From assembly GCF_005845215.1 (NCBI RefSeq), contig NZ_SPHO01000004.1:329198-393197 (forward strand): DNA of 64,000 nt. The letters are read 5' to 3'. Below are positions 34,383 to 42,977 of the stretch, piece by piece. The first letter of the stretch is position 1, and the number at the start of each line of letters is the position of its first letter. The position numbers were made by a program, and so were the translations under genes. Source of the DNA: Clostridium sp. 1001271st1 H5 (GTDB taxonomy: Bacteria; Bacillota; Clostridia; Lachnospirales; Lachnospiraceae). The notes under the pieces were generated by a model, which worked only from the letters and a program-made list of their open reading frames with translations, searched no databases and was not told the DNA's origin.

Positions 34383-35234
34383 TCATACTTCCAATTCCAA
34401 ATCACTAACTACTTGTTCCTCTACATGGTTATCCATCATTTCTTCTGATTGAGCCTGATTGCAGACTTCTTTTGATTCGATTTCCGTTGGTTCCATCATC
34501 TTCTGCCATGCGGAGTTGCCTTCCAGATTTTTTGTCAGCATTTTTCTTGCAAACTTATATTCTTCGCCTACCATGCCAGCTCGCACCAACCAAGTACGCA
34601 TCATGAATTTATCATTTTGATTCTCGCTTTTCTTTTGGCTGACAGTACGGTTGTTTTCTGCAAAGCTGCTGACGATCTGCGCGAACTGAATATCACTGAG
34701 CAATTCTTTTTTATTGATTGTGCTTTTGAAATAAGGAAAGGAAATGATGCCGTTATCTTGATCAGTGTCTGCCACTTGTGAAAAGGGAATTTCTAACGCT
34801 TTTTGAAATAATTCCCCTTTGCTCTCATAAAGATTTTCCAGATTGATTTGGTACTTCTCCCAGTTCTCAATACAACTTACATCCAGAAGTAAATTTATTT
34901 TTGTAGAGTCATTGACGATAGCACCTCTTAGTTCCAACTGTTCCAAGGCTTTTTCCAGCATTGGAAATTCATTTTCATATAAAAATGGTGAGAGCAGTTT
35001 CACTTGGTACATATAGTTTGCTCCCACCACTTTTTCTCCGTTATATTTTTCTGCCTTGATGCTGTCAGAGGGAAGAATACGCCACAGCCTTTGATTTTGA
35101 TCCGGAACGTTATATCCATTGTCCGACAGACAGAAAACGACTTTTGTATCAAACTGTTCCGCTAAAATCTCTGCCACAGCTTTCCTTGTAATCCCTGTCA
35201 TATCCATCTCAACACCATATTTTTTCCATCTCAT
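34383..35234 (-). CDS. Amidoligase-fold (Amidoligase_2-like) protein, probably inactive
   Basis: A 283-residue protein. The start 'YGVEMDMTGITRKAVAEILA' and later 'LWRILPSDSIKAE' and 'YQVKLLSPFLYENEFPMLEK' parallel the 'FGvEiE', 'D-x-S-I' and 'ElvSPil' blocks of ATP-dependent COOH-NH2 ligases. Active-site positions look altered: E to K in the LLSP block, and the usual HVH is replaced (TKINLLLDVS). An acidic tail ends the protein. It may have become a structural or binding protein. It lies between the relaxase and cyclotransferase-like genes in the transfer operon. Confidence 0.6.
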   Translation of the reverse strand: MRWKKYGVEMDMTGITRKAVAEILAEQFDTKVVFCLSDNGYNVPDQNQRLWRILPSDSIKAEKYNGEKVVGANYMYQVKLLSPFLYENEFPMLEKALEQLELRGAIVNDSTKINLLLDVSCIENWEKYQINLENLYESKGELFQKALEIPFSQVADTDQDNGIISFPYFKSTINKKELLSDIQFAQIVSSFAENNRTVSQKKSENQNDKFMMRTWLVRAGMVGEEYKFARKMLTKNLEGNSAWQKMMEPTEIESKEVCNQAQSEEMMDNHVEEQVVSDLELEV

Positions 35235-35246
35235 ACGCTTCCCTCC

Positions 35247-36608
35247 TTACATTTTCTGTCCATGGGCTTCTTTCTTTTCCATGATCTTACGCATCAGCTT
35301 CTTATCTACATGAATCTGTTGTTTCTTTCTGTCATAATCCTCTTCAATCATATGGCTGATGTGTTTCATCAGAAGCAGGAACTGTTTTTGCGCCTGCATT
35401 TGATGATACTTTTTTGTTCGTTCTTGCCAGCTTTCTTGAGGATTTACTATTTCATGATTTCGTTCTTCTGGTTCTGCTGCTATGACTTCATTCATTTCCA
35501 ACAGTATCAATGCAGATTTCAAAACCATGTTTTTGATATTGCGGAACTCTGGTTCTTCCGCAAGGGTTCTTCTGGCTCGCTCCTGATTCTGATATGTAGA
35601 AAGGATATCGTCTTTCAATCCCAGCCAGCTTTCATAGGCTTGTGAAATCTTTTTGTCCTTGCTGATTTCTTTGACGATCTCGTCTACCAGTATTTTATTT
35701 TCTTTCTCCAGCCTTCCATAAACCTTTTTGTGTTTTGCTGTTTTCAGTTTTTGAGATAACTCCCAAAGCAAAGCTTCCACTTTTGGATGATCTGTATATT
35801 CCATTGTCATTGCCTGTTTCAGTTTCCTGTTAAAGTAATTTTTCAGCTCGTCCCTGACTTCATCTTTCTGCTCATAGATGTAATACAGCTCATCATGGAA
35901 TATCTCGTTGGCAAAGGAACTTTTTAGTTTCATAAGGTTTTTTGATCCAAGATAACCTTCTTTGGGCTTTTTAGAATAGCACATCAGATGGATATGAGGA
36001 TGATGCCCCTCATTATGAAAAGCTCCATACCACACAAAATGCTCTACAGGGATTCCCATTGCCTTTGCAATCTCTGGTGCTTTGCCTCGTACCAGTTCTC
36101 GCCACATATTGCCATTATCATATCCAAGACGAACTGCATCCTCTCGTTTCAATGACAAAACAAATGTCCAGATGTTGCCGTTATGTTCCGCAGCTTCTTT
36201 TGCCACCTGATTCAGATCAATTTCTTTATCTGATCCATTCCACAGTGCGTGTCCCTGTTTTCCTCGTTCTGCTCTTGGTCTTTTGGCAAGGTAGCCAACA
36301 TAGTTTTCCATGCTGTCTTCCCTTGCCAAACCTTCTTCGGCAATTTTATTGATCAGTTCCATAGCGTTTTCTCTTGTTGGATTTTGCAAGTAGTCTTCAT
36401 ACTCTTGTTCGCAGCTTTCTCTCAATTCTTTATTTGCTTTTAGTTCTTTTTCAATCCATCTCTTCTGGTGTTCAGTGGCTTCTCTTTGTGACTGATTCAC
36501 CTCAAACTTTTCTGCGTTTGGTCTTGTCGCAACATACTTTACATAGTTTTTTACTTGTGATGGTTTTTTCATTTTCAAATATCTTAGCGATAAAATAAAT
36601 CTTGGCAT
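35247..36608 (-). CDS. MobP3-type relaxase
   Basis: A 453-residue relaxase. The N-terminal region contains 'NYVKYVATRPNAEKFEV', with candidate catalytic Tyr residues, and the metal-binding motif near residue 206 is GHHPHIHLMCYS (H-x-H). The C-terminal half is a long helical, basic region. MobP enzymes nick one strand at oriT and lead it into the T4SS. The accessory gene at 37177-37593 lies upstream. Intact and of typical length. Confidence 0.9.
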   Translation of the reverse strand: MPRFILSLRYLKMKKPSQVKNYVKYVATRPNAEKFEVNQSQREATEHQKRWIEKELKANKELRESCEQEYEDYLQNPTRENAMELINKIAEEGLAREDSMENYVGYLAKRPRAERGKQGHALWNGSDKEIDLNQVAKEAAEHNGNIWTFVLSLKREDAVRLGYDNGNMWRELVRGKAPEIAKAMGIPVEHFVWYGAFHNEGHHPHIHLMCYSKKPKEGYLGSKNLMKLKSSFANEIFHDELYYIYEQKDEVRDELKNYFNRKLKQAMTMEYTDHPKVEALLWELSQKLKTAKHKKVYGRLEKENKILVDEIVKEISKDKKISQAYESWLGLKDDILSTYQNQERARRTLAEEPEFRNIKNMVLKSALILLEMNEVIAAEPEERNHEIVNPQESWQERTKKYHQMQAQKQFLLLMKHISHMIEEDYDRKKQQIHVDKKLMRKIMEKKEAHGQKM

Positions 36609-36616
36609 ATCATCAC

Positions 36617-37180
36617 CTACATTTCAAATTGCATCTCATTGTCTTGTTTCGATTCCAAACTATTTTTCAACTCGTCTTCTGTTTCAATATAGAAGTCATC
36701 TGAATAAAAATCTAAATACAATACACCGCACAGTGTTTCAATTCCTCTCTGAGCAAAGCCCTCACCCCAGCCGTCACTATACTGCCCGGCAAAATAATCT
36801 TTTAGTATTTCTATTTCCTTCTCATTAAGCGGCTTTTGTATATCGCAGACCATAACACCGTATGCCTTATTTCTTACAGTTTCAATTCTTGGATAGGCTG
36901 ACTTTACTTTTTCTAACAATTCTTTGTAGTTTTCTCTGCTTCCATAATTAAAGTACTGCATCAGTCCCATGCCTTCATCTAATTCTTTTTTCAAATCTTT
37001 TTCAATCATTTGATTGATGTATTCCTCATAAACTGTAATGTCTTCTCCTGTCAAATAATCAAAATCCTTTTTTTCTAAGTCTTCAATGCAATACTCATCA
37101 AAATAAGCATCGTATTCCATATCTTTGTTGAAGTCATAATCTATAATGCCCTGCACAGGACTATAAAACTTGTATCTCAC
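36617..37180 (-). CDS. DUF6329-like ICE accessory protein
   Basis: A 187-residue acidic protein. The conserved stretch 'FAGQYSDGWGEGFAQRGIET' near residues 128-147 and the following 'LYLDFYSDDFYIETEDEL' occur in ICE-encoded proteins usually filed as DUF6329 or as hypothetical. No signal peptide or membrane segment. Its start overlaps the end of the mobilisation accessory gene by 4 bp and it lies 8 bp before the relaxase. The function is unknown; an anti-defence role has been suggested for similar acidic ICE proteins but cannot be shown here. Confidence 0.6.
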   Translation of the reverse strand: MRYKFYSPVQGIIDYDFNKDMEYDAYFDEYCIEDLEKKDFDYLTGEDITVYEEYINQMIEKDLKKELDEGMGLMQYFNYGSRENYKELLEKVKSAYPRIETVRNKAYGVMVCDIQKPLNEKEIEILKDYFAGQYSDGWGEGFAQRGIETLCGVLYLDFYSDDFYIETEDELKNSLESKQDNEMQFEM

Positions 37181-37593
37181 TCTTCATCACTCCTTTGATA
37201 CCTCACAGCTTCTTCCATAGTGAGAATTCCGTTTATCTTTTTTACTTCATTGACGCAATGGATATGAAGTCTTCGCATGGTTGCCTCATCCATGTCATTG
37301 ATAGCGGCAAGCATACTTTCCAGCTTTGCCATCTCCACTGCGATTTTGAAAAGCATCTTTGACAGTCTGTTTTCGGAAGTTTTCATAATGCCAGATACAG
37401 TTTCCATCATCACATCAGATAAAAAATCCATGTGTTTTTCCTGATAAAGATATCCGGAATAAAAATGAATTGCTTTTTCAATAAAGTCACTGCGATTTGT
37501 CAAACCTTCCATTACAACCGCAGCATCGCTTTTTTGAACTGCATCTTTGGAAAGCCATACGCTGTATCTTTGTTTTTTATATTCCTCGCTCAT
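37177..37593 (-). CDS. Mobilisation accessory protein (MobC-like)
   Basis: A 138-residue helical protein starting at ATG 37593, which has AGGAG 7 bases upstream; a longer frame to 37638 lacks one. The N-terminal 'QRYSVWLSKDAVQKSDAAVV' and 'TNRSDFIEKAIHFYSGYL' look like a ribbon-helix-helix DNA-binding unit; the remainder is a helical dimerisation region. Such proteins bind oriT and recruit the relaxase, which is encoded two genes downstream. It is the first gene of the mobilisation segment and faces the candidate oriT region. Confidence 0.7.
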   Translation of the reverse strand: MSEEYKKQRYSVWLSKDAVQKSDAAVVMEGLTNRSDFIEKAIHFYSGYLYQEKHMDFLSDVMMETVSGIMKTSENRLSKMLFKIAVEMAKLESMLAAINDMDEATMRRLHIHCVNEVKKINGILTMEEAVRYQRSDEE

Positions 37594-37958
37594 TTTATTC
37601 TCCTTTCGTAAACTTTGGCACTGAGCTGGTACCAGCACCTGTGCAAAATCGCCTTTTTTCTAAGGGAATCTTCCTATTTTTTGTTTTCATAGCCACAAAC
37701 CAGTGCCGTCCGCTTTTGACCAGCGTCTGCAAAAAATCCCCGCACTGCGGGGATTTGAGGGATTTTACCGGCTGTTCTGAGCCGGTATTTAACCTGCAAA
37801 CATTTTTCGCATCTGTCAAAGTTCCCTTTTACAGATATTAATTTCCAATACCCTCTTTTTCCCTTCGCCCAAAATCGGGGCAAATTCGCTCCAAACTGCC
37901 TTGCCCTGCAACTACTCCACTTGCTCCGCAAAGCGGCACACAAGGGCAAACAGGGCGC
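37594..37958. other. Candidate oriT region upstream of the mobilisation genes
   Basis: A gene-free stretch next to the relaxosome genes. It holds a perfect hairpin AAATCCCCGC-ACT-GCGGGGATTT (37734-37756) and, 10 bp further, TACCGGCT/AGCCGGTA (37766-37787) with a six-base loop. Paired hairpins next to the accessory and relaxase genes are the usual make-up of MobP origins. No nick sequence can be assigned by eye. Confidence 0.5.
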
Positions 37959-37989
37959 AAAAAAAGGCTAACCTTTTGGCTCGCCTTTT
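37959..37989 (-). terminator. Intrinsic terminator after the HipA-like gene
   Basis: On the minus strand AAAAGGC (complement of 37983-37989) pairs with GCCTTTT (complement of 37962-37968) and runs into further T's to 37959. It separates the HipA-like gene from the mobilisation operon. Confidence 0.6.
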
Positions 37990-38102
37990 CTTTGTTTTGC
38001 TTATTCTATTGTTCTGGATTAGAAAATCATATCATTTTCTTGTGAAATATCCTCTTTTATCGTGTGTTCGTTTGCAATCTCTCCCAGCAGTTCTGCTCTT
38101 TG

Positions 38103-39263
38103 TCAGAACGCATCGCATAAAACTGCCCTGCGTTCTCTGCTGATGTAAGGTGACTGAGATAGGATTTCTTCCATTTCTTCTTCCATACCTTTTAACTTTT
38201 TCATGTCTAACCATGAAAAATCTTTTACCAGTTTAATCTGTTCTCTATGGGTTTTCTTGAAAGGCTTGGCTGGTAGATTGGGAGAAAGCGGTTTGATCAG
38301 ACGTTCCTGTGTGTTATACCACAGTGATGTTCCACAGTCAAATATAGGTGCAACACCAATCCATTCCAATGTAACTGCATTCCGAATCAAGCCAAATTTA
38401 TTGAAATGCCTGTCCGTATTTCCGATCAGAAAATCCAAAACAATCATTTTTTCTGTCTGCTCTCTTATGTTTTTTACGCCAAGTTGTTCCGCACAATTCA
38501 GATAAAATTCATAGTCCGAGAGATCCTTTGGCTTCTTTCTGCTCTACATGATATGGTAAGCCGATACCAATTCCGTTTCAGAAGTAATGAAATCCTGGCA
38601 GACAGAAAACGGTTTTTCATGCTCCCACAGCAATGTATACTTCGTATGTGGGATGCACAACCTTTCCGCAATCCCAGAAGCAATCACTTCACATAAAGGT
38701 TCCTGCTGGTATGGATTACTTCCGCCTTTTATTAAAACTCGTTTTCCATCTCTGATTTTCCATGCCTTTTCCAACCGACCTTCCAGCACAACATCTGGTG
38801 TCATGGTGTCAAAGCATTCTGTAATTTCCAAATTTCCCAGCATCATTTCTCCAAACTGTTCCGAGAAATCGTTGTCAAAAAACTGGATTTGCTCCCATGA
38901 CAAAGAGGAATCTTTTGGTTTCAACCAATATTGATCTGATAAACTTAACCCAAAACTGTCTTTGAGCAATTCTTTTGATGTAAGAATATTTCTTATATCC
39001 AAGACCTCCTGCAGTCTTGTTCGACCTTTTGGTATGGTTCGTCTGCTCCACCACTTTGCCAGAGCCTGCTGATCTGCGTCTTGTTTTTGCATCGTTCCTA
39101 CTGGCATATGTGCTGCTGCGTATATATTTTTTATGCTTTTGATGTGATAAAACGAGTCCATTTCTATATCTACGACTTTGATTTCTCTATGCATCAATGT
39201 AAATTCCACTATCCTCACCTCTGGCTTTTTTAGAATCATACCCATAAGTTCTGTGTCAGTCAA
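38103..39263 (-). pseudogene. HipA-like kinase gene with an in-frame amber stop
   Basis: One continuous frame of 386 codons interrupted only by TAG at 38544-38546 (codon 240). The upstream part contains 'FSEQFGEMMLGN' and the ATP-lobe 'KRVLIKGGSNPYQQEP'. The downstream part has the catalytic loop 'LIGNTDRHFNKFG' and 'IFDCGTSLWY'. These are the motifs of HipA-type kinases. The stop falls in a linker before 'SRKKPKDLSDYEF' and separates the lobes, so the kinase is inactive unless the amber codon is read through. It is the only clear single-point knock-out in the ICE core and is divergent from the gene at 39358. Confidence 0.8.
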
Positions 39264-39357
39264 GAAATATACTGCTTTTTACTTGACACCTTTCGTCAAC
39301 AGAATTTATATACCACAAACGGCTTTGCCGACTTTGGTGAACAGGTGGTTTTTATTT

Positions 39358-39975
39358 ATGGATATTTTTCAATATTTTCTTTCGTACCAATCTGAAAACA
39401 CATCAGCGTTCTCAGATATTTTTCGTACCGCAAAAGAATTTCATCAGCTCCTTGGACAGAAAAGTTATCTACTCAATCATTATCTATCCATGTTTTTTCG
39501 CTTGATTGTGGAAATGGATTTCTGTGCTTTGGAAGATGAAATTGATCAATCCATTTCAGATTTACAAAAGAAAATACAGGATGATTTAGAAAATAACGAC
39601 AGTTCCATACCCAGGTTTGATTGTCAGGAGACTTCCACTGAAATGGAACTTTGCTGGACTGCACTGGCAGATTCCTTATTAGAACAAGCACTGAAAGAGT
39701 TTTATCATGAATATATGCATTCTTATCATCTATCTGTTGACCTAGTCGATTTCAGGCAAACAGAAGAAAAACTCATAGAATATCTGGGAAAAAGTGCTTG
39801 GGAAAAGTTTCAGCAGCAACTAATAAATTGTTTTCTTCATTGTTCTTTGATGCAGCTATTTCGCCAAGGTATCGTCATTGAAATCACGAAACGCTTTCTG
39901 TCACGGGATTTGGAAACGGATCAGGAGGTCTTTCGCTTATTTATAACACATTTTATCCATAACAAAAGCGACTGA
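39358..39975 (+). CDS. Unknown helical protein, plus strand
   Basis: A 205-residue protein starting at ATG 39358; the longer open frame begins inside the divergent gene. It is acidic and helical, with conserved-looking 'SDIFRTAKEFHQLLGQKSYL' and 'ALKEFYHEYMHSYHL' segments and no membrane span. I do not recognise it. It is one of the few plus-strand genes in the ICE and is expressed divergently from the HipA-like gene, so it might be a partner or regulator of that locus. No strong ribosome site is visible before the ATG. Confidence 0.5.
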   Translation: MDIFQYFLSYQSENTSAFSDIFRTAKEFHQLLGQKSYLLNHYLSMFFRLIVEMDFCALEDEIDQSISDLQKKIQDDLENNDSSIPRFDCQETSTEMELCWTALADSLLEQALKEFYHEYMHSYHLSVDLVDFRQTEEKLIEYLGKSAWEKFQQQLINCFLHCSLMQLFRQGIVIEITKRFLSRDLETDQEVFRLFITHFIHNKSD

Positions 39976-39989
39976 TCACTCAGTCGCTT
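39966..39989. terminator. Terminator between the convergent 39358 and GNAT genes
   Basis: Perfect 10-base stem AAGCGACTGA/TCAGTCGCTT with a four-base loop. The left arm contains the stop of the plus-strand gene, and on the minus strand it is followed by TTTG, so it can serve both convergent genes. Confidence 0.65.
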
Positions 39990-40018
39990 CGTTGAAATCA
40001 TAAAATTTCTATATCCAT

Positions 40019-40654
40019 TTATTCATCTAACATAGCACAAGCAGTTTCATACTCTTGTTGGCAAGGTAATACTTTCTTTTCTTTTTGCGGAAAAGTAGCA
40101 TCAAAATTCAGAATATCCTTTTCTTCCGCTTCTAGTGCATCTGAGAATACAACATATCCACTTTTTCCATGCAAGGCGTTTTCTTTTAACGGTAATACCA
40201 AAAGACCTTTATAAAAATGTCCATCTGCCATTGCGATACCAAATTTTTTTCCGCCACAAAAACCATATGGTTCATAATGATATGGGTATCCCAGTATTAA
40301 GATTGCAGAATATCCCATTTCTTTAGCCTTTTGAATAGAATGTGTAATTAAATTTCTTCCTAAACCTTGTCTATGATATTTCGGAGAAATAAAAACAGGT
40401 CCAAAACTTATGGTTGGAAATTCTCCTTGCTCCGTTACAATTTTAGAATGTGTGTAAAATATAGCACCTTCAACAATGCCATCCACCTCAATGACAAAAG
40501 CAAGTTCTGGGATAAAGTCAGTATGAGAACGCATTTGATGCACCACATAATGCTCTGCTGCGCCTGGAAAATATAAATTCCAAAATGCTTCTCGTGCAAC
40601 TTCTTCTGTTCTGCGGTAGTCTTTTGTTTCTTCATTTCGAACAACAATATTCAT
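40019..40654 (-). CDS. GNAT family N-acetyltransferase
   Basis: A 211-residue acetyltransferase of the YhbS-like type. ATG 40654 has AGGTGG upstream. The acetyl-CoA loop is 'YHRQGLGRNLITHSIQKAKE' (Q-x-x-G-x-G/L), preceded by 'FGPVFISPK' and followed by 'LGYPYHYEPYGF'. It acetylates a small molecule or protein; the target is unknown. It starts 10 bp after the GTPase gene stops and is probably in the same transcript. Together with the ribosome-linked GTPase it could be a stress or antibiotic-tolerance unit, which is inference. Confidence 0.85.
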   Translation of the reverse strand: MNIVVRNEETKDYRRTEEVAREAFWNLYFPGAAEHYVVHQMRSHTDFIPELAFVIEVDGIVEGAIFYTHSKIVTEQGEFPTISFGPVFISPKYHRQGLGRNLITHSIQKAKEMGYSAILILGYPYHYEPYGFCGGKKFGIAMADGHFYKGLLVLPLKENALHGKSGYVVFSDALEAEEKDILNFDATFPQKEKKVLPCQQEYETACAMLDE

Positions 40655-40664
40655 ATATCCCACC

Positions 40665-41744
40665 TCATTTTCTTTTACGCTGCTCTTTGGCATAGCGTCT
40701 GACATTCTTCATACCACCAACATCTTTAAACATGCGCTCACATTTCTTAATTTCAATTTCTTTGCTGTTTAATCCATCATAGCTGCTTTCATGTTGTAGT
40801 TTTCGGTAATTCTCCAGCCGTCTTATATCTAATTCACCGCGTTCTATTGCTGCTAGAACTGCACAACCTGGTTCATTGGTATGCGTACAGTTGCGAAATT
40901 TACATTGGTATGCCAATGATTCAAGTTCTGAAAATGTTTTTGAAAGGTCTGTACTGTCTGCACCCATTTCTCTCATGCCTGGTGTATCAATCACTACTCC
41001 ACCAAGGGGACATAAAAACATCTCACGTCCTGTAGTCGTATGGCGTCCCTTATCTCCTTTAGCAATTTCTTGTGTTGCTATTGTATTTACACCTAGTAAA
41101 CGGTTGATTAATGTTGATTTGCCTACACCGGAGGAGCCAATAAAAGCACAGGTTTGATTTTTGGAAAAATAAGATAAAAATTTTGCAGATATGTCATCCT
41201 CAAACATAGATGTTACTATGATATCAGAAAAACATGAAATGCTTTCTATCTGAGAAATCCTCTCTGACAAATCTTCACACAAATCTGATTTTGTCAATAC
41301 GATAACTGGTGTAGCACCACTGTCCCATGCAATAGATAAATATCGTTCCATACGATTCAAATTGAAATTTTTGTTTAGGGACATACACAAAAAAACAGTA
41401 TCTATATTGGCAGCAACCGTCTGTGATTGATTGGATACTCCAACAGCTTTCCGCAAAAACAAACTTTTTCTTGTTAAAACCTGGTGGATGGATGCAAATT
41501 CTTTTTCCACCGTCACCATAACAAAATCTCCAACTGTTGGAAATTGAACCAGTTCTTCTGTTGTATATCGAAATTTTCCAGAAATTTCTGCAAAAAATTC
41601 TTGTTGATCAGTAATCACTTTATATTTCCCGCGATACTGCGCGATTACTCTTGCTAATTGATAATCGGGATATAATTTTGATTCTGTATAAAAACGTTCT
41701 GTAGCACCATATTTTTGTAATTGTTTCAATTCATTATCCTCCAT
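40665..41744 (-). CDS. RsgA-like circularly permuted GTPase
   Basis: A 359-residue protein with the RsgA layout: N-terminal OB-fold, then the permuted GTPase with G4 (VLTKSD), G1 (IGSSGVGKSTLINRLLG) and G3 (DTPGMREMG), and a C-terminal zinc site (CKFRNCTHTNEPGC). RsgA matures the 30S ribosomal subunit in all bacteria; this is an extra copy on a mobile element, so it is a paralogue with its own role. A promoter, a short leader ORF and a hairpin precede it, as in ribosome-targeting resistance genes. Its low G+C content differs from host genes. Confidence 0.88.
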   Translation of the reverse strand: MEDNELKQLQKYGATERFYTESKLYPDYQLARVIAQYRGKYKVITDQQEFFAEISGKFRYTTEELVQFPTVGDFVMVTVEKEFASIHQVLTRKSLFLRKAVGVSNQSQTVAANIDTVFLCMSLNKNFNLNRMERYLSIAWDSGATPVIVLTKSDLCEDLSERISQIESISCFSDIIVTSMFEDDISAKFLSYFSKNQTCAFIGSSGVGKSTLINRLLGVNTIATQEIAKGDKGRHTTTGREMFLCPLGGVVIDTPGMREMGADSTDLSKTFSELESLAYQCKFRNCTHTNEPGCAVLAAIERGELDIRRLENYRKLQHESSYDGLNSKEIEIKKCERMFKDVGGMKNVRRYAKEQRKRK

Positions 41745-41765
41745 ATTATATATTCCTATTATTTC

Positions 41766-41844
41766 AAAGGAAGGAGGTATAAAATACTTACTGCACCTTT
41801 CCTCCTTCCATTTTTACAATATCCTTTTTATTTGTATTCATCAT
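41766..41844 (-). promoter_or_regulatory. Leader ORF and hairpin before the GTPase gene (candidate attenuator)
   Basis: After the promoter, the minus strand has ribosome site TGGAGAG and an 18-codon ORF at 41788-41844 (MMNTNKKDIVKMEGGKVQ). A perfect 9-base stem pairs 41801-41809, inside that ORF, with 41769-41777 beyond its stop (GGAAGGAGG/CCTCCTTCC). A ribosome on the ORF would open the stem. The GGAGG in the arm is not the GTPase's own ribosome site. Stalling-dependent control of the downstream genes is plausible. Confidence 0.5.
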
Positions 41845-41875
41845 AAAAACACTCTCCATTCTTAAAATTTTCCTT

Positions 41876-41905
41876 ATTATATCACAGCCATTTACATCAT
41901 GTCCA
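41876..41905 (-). promoter_or_regulatory. Promoter of the GTPase-GNAT unit
   Basis: On the minus strand: -35 TGGACA (41900-41905), 18-base spacer, -10 TATAAT (41876-41881). It lies 32 bp before the leader ORF and after the terminator of the previous transcript, making this a self-contained cargo unit. Confidence 0.65.
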
Positions 41906-41910
41906 TATTG

Positions 41911-41944
41911 GCAAAAGAGAGCAGATGATACCATCTGCTCTCTT
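41911..41944 (-). terminator. Intrinsic terminator of the upstream ICE operon segment
   Basis: Perfect 13-base stem AAGAGAGCAGATG (41915-41927) / CATCTGCTCTCTT (41932-41944); on the minus strand it runs into TTTTGCC. It lies 5 bp past the 41949 gene stop and insulates the GTPase unit. Confidence 0.85.
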
Positions 41945-41948
41945 GCCA

Positions 41949-42221
41949 TTAAACGGATTGGATATCCTGCGGCTGTTCTGCTTGATTCTGTTCTTCCCCT
42001 GACTCTTTTTCCTCATTTTTCGCTTTTGGTTTACTTACTTTTTCCATTTTCTCACCTTCTTCAATATACTCTCGGACATCTGGCGGCACCAGTTTTCGAT
42101 ACAGTCTGTTCAGTGTTTCTTCCAGTTCCTGCTCCAAAGATACTTCCTTTTTTGCCGCATATCGCTTTAGTGCCAAGTACTTGCTGGTTTCAAACTTAAC
42201 CTGTATCGCAGAAAGTTTCAT
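41949..42221 (-). CDS. Small ICE protein with Lys/Glu tail
   Basis: A 90-residue protein; ATG 42221 is preceded at 8 bases by GGAGG. The N-terminal half (KLSAIQVKFETSKYLALKRYA) is conserved in Tn1549-like elements and may bind DNA; 'LEQELEETLNRLYRKLVPPD' resembles a short helix of small ICE proteins. The tail is low-complexity Lys/Glu/Gln. It is the last gene of the 63.7 to 41.9 kb operon segment before a terminator. Function unknown. Confidence 0.65.
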   Translation of the reverse strand: MKLSAIQVKFETSKYLALKRYAAKKEVSLEQELEETLNRLYRKLVPPDVREYIEEGEKMEKVSKPKAKNEEKESGEEQNQAEQPQDIQSV

Positions 42222-42242
42222 GATACTCACCTCCTTTTGCGG

Positions 42243-42959
42243 TCACATCTGTGGTTCCACATAGTCTTCTTTTTCTGAAATCTCACACCCAATCTCCTGA
42301 AACTGATCCAAGTTCGGCAGATAGCCGGAATAAACTTCACCACTTTTTTGGTCATGGCTGATCAAAACACCAAACTCCGCATCCTCTTTTTGGATAAACA
42401 GGCAGTGCAAAGTCATCTGCTGATCAAAATACTGCAGTTCTTCGTTATCCGTAATGAAGGAAGCCTCCTGCTTGATGTTTTCTCCAAAGAACCAGAAGTC
42501 CTCGTCACTAAGAGAAATGATTTTCTCGATTACCACACAGCCTTTGTTTGGCTCATCAGGGTTATAGTAAAACATCGCATCTCCTAGCTCGCGATAAAAC
42601 AGATTCATGGCTGCTACGCCTTCATATTTTTGCTCTGTTGTTTTCATGCTGTCATAGGAATGTTCTGGTTGCTTATGATAGAGGATCATATCACAGGCAT
42701 CAAAATCCATTCGGCATTCAGATATCCTCTCATCTGTCTGAAGCAGATCTTCCAACAAATTCACATACATAAGCTCATCCGAAATCTCTCCAACAGAGAA
42801 TCTGCTGCTTGCTTTTTCATTGGAAAACGAAGATAATATTTTTTCTCTTACCTCCAAAACCGGCTCCAGATATCCCTGCAGCACTCGGATTTCTTCTTCA
42901 CGGAAGTTTTCCAGCTTTGCCATCAAACTTTCAAAATGTGGTTTTCTTTCTTGATTCAT
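42243..42959 (-). CDS. Unknown acidic ICE protein
   Basis: A 238-residue soluble, acidic protein (many Glu/Asp). It reads as an alpha/beta domain with 'FYRELGDAMFYYNPDEPNKG' and 'VLISHDQKSGEVYSGYLPNL'; no catalytic motif is recognised. It lies between two small ICE genes, on the same strand and with gaps of about 20 bp. Similar acidic proteins between VirB and mobilisation genes are common in clostridial ICEs, often without known roles. GGGG lies before the ATG. Confidence 0.6.
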   Translation of the reverse strand: MNQERKPHFESLMAKLENFREEEIRVLQGYLEPVLEVREKILSSFSNEKASSRFSVGEISDELMYVNLLEDLLQTDERISECRMDFDACDMILYHKQPEHSYDSMKTTEQKYEGVAAMNLFYRELGDAMFYYNPDEPNKGCVVIEKIISLSDEDFWFFGENIKQEASFITDNEELQYFDQQMTLHCLFIQKEDAEFGVLISHDQKSGEVYSGYLPNLDQFQEIGCEISEKEDYVEPQM

Positions 42960-42977
42960 ACTGTTTCACCCCTTTTC

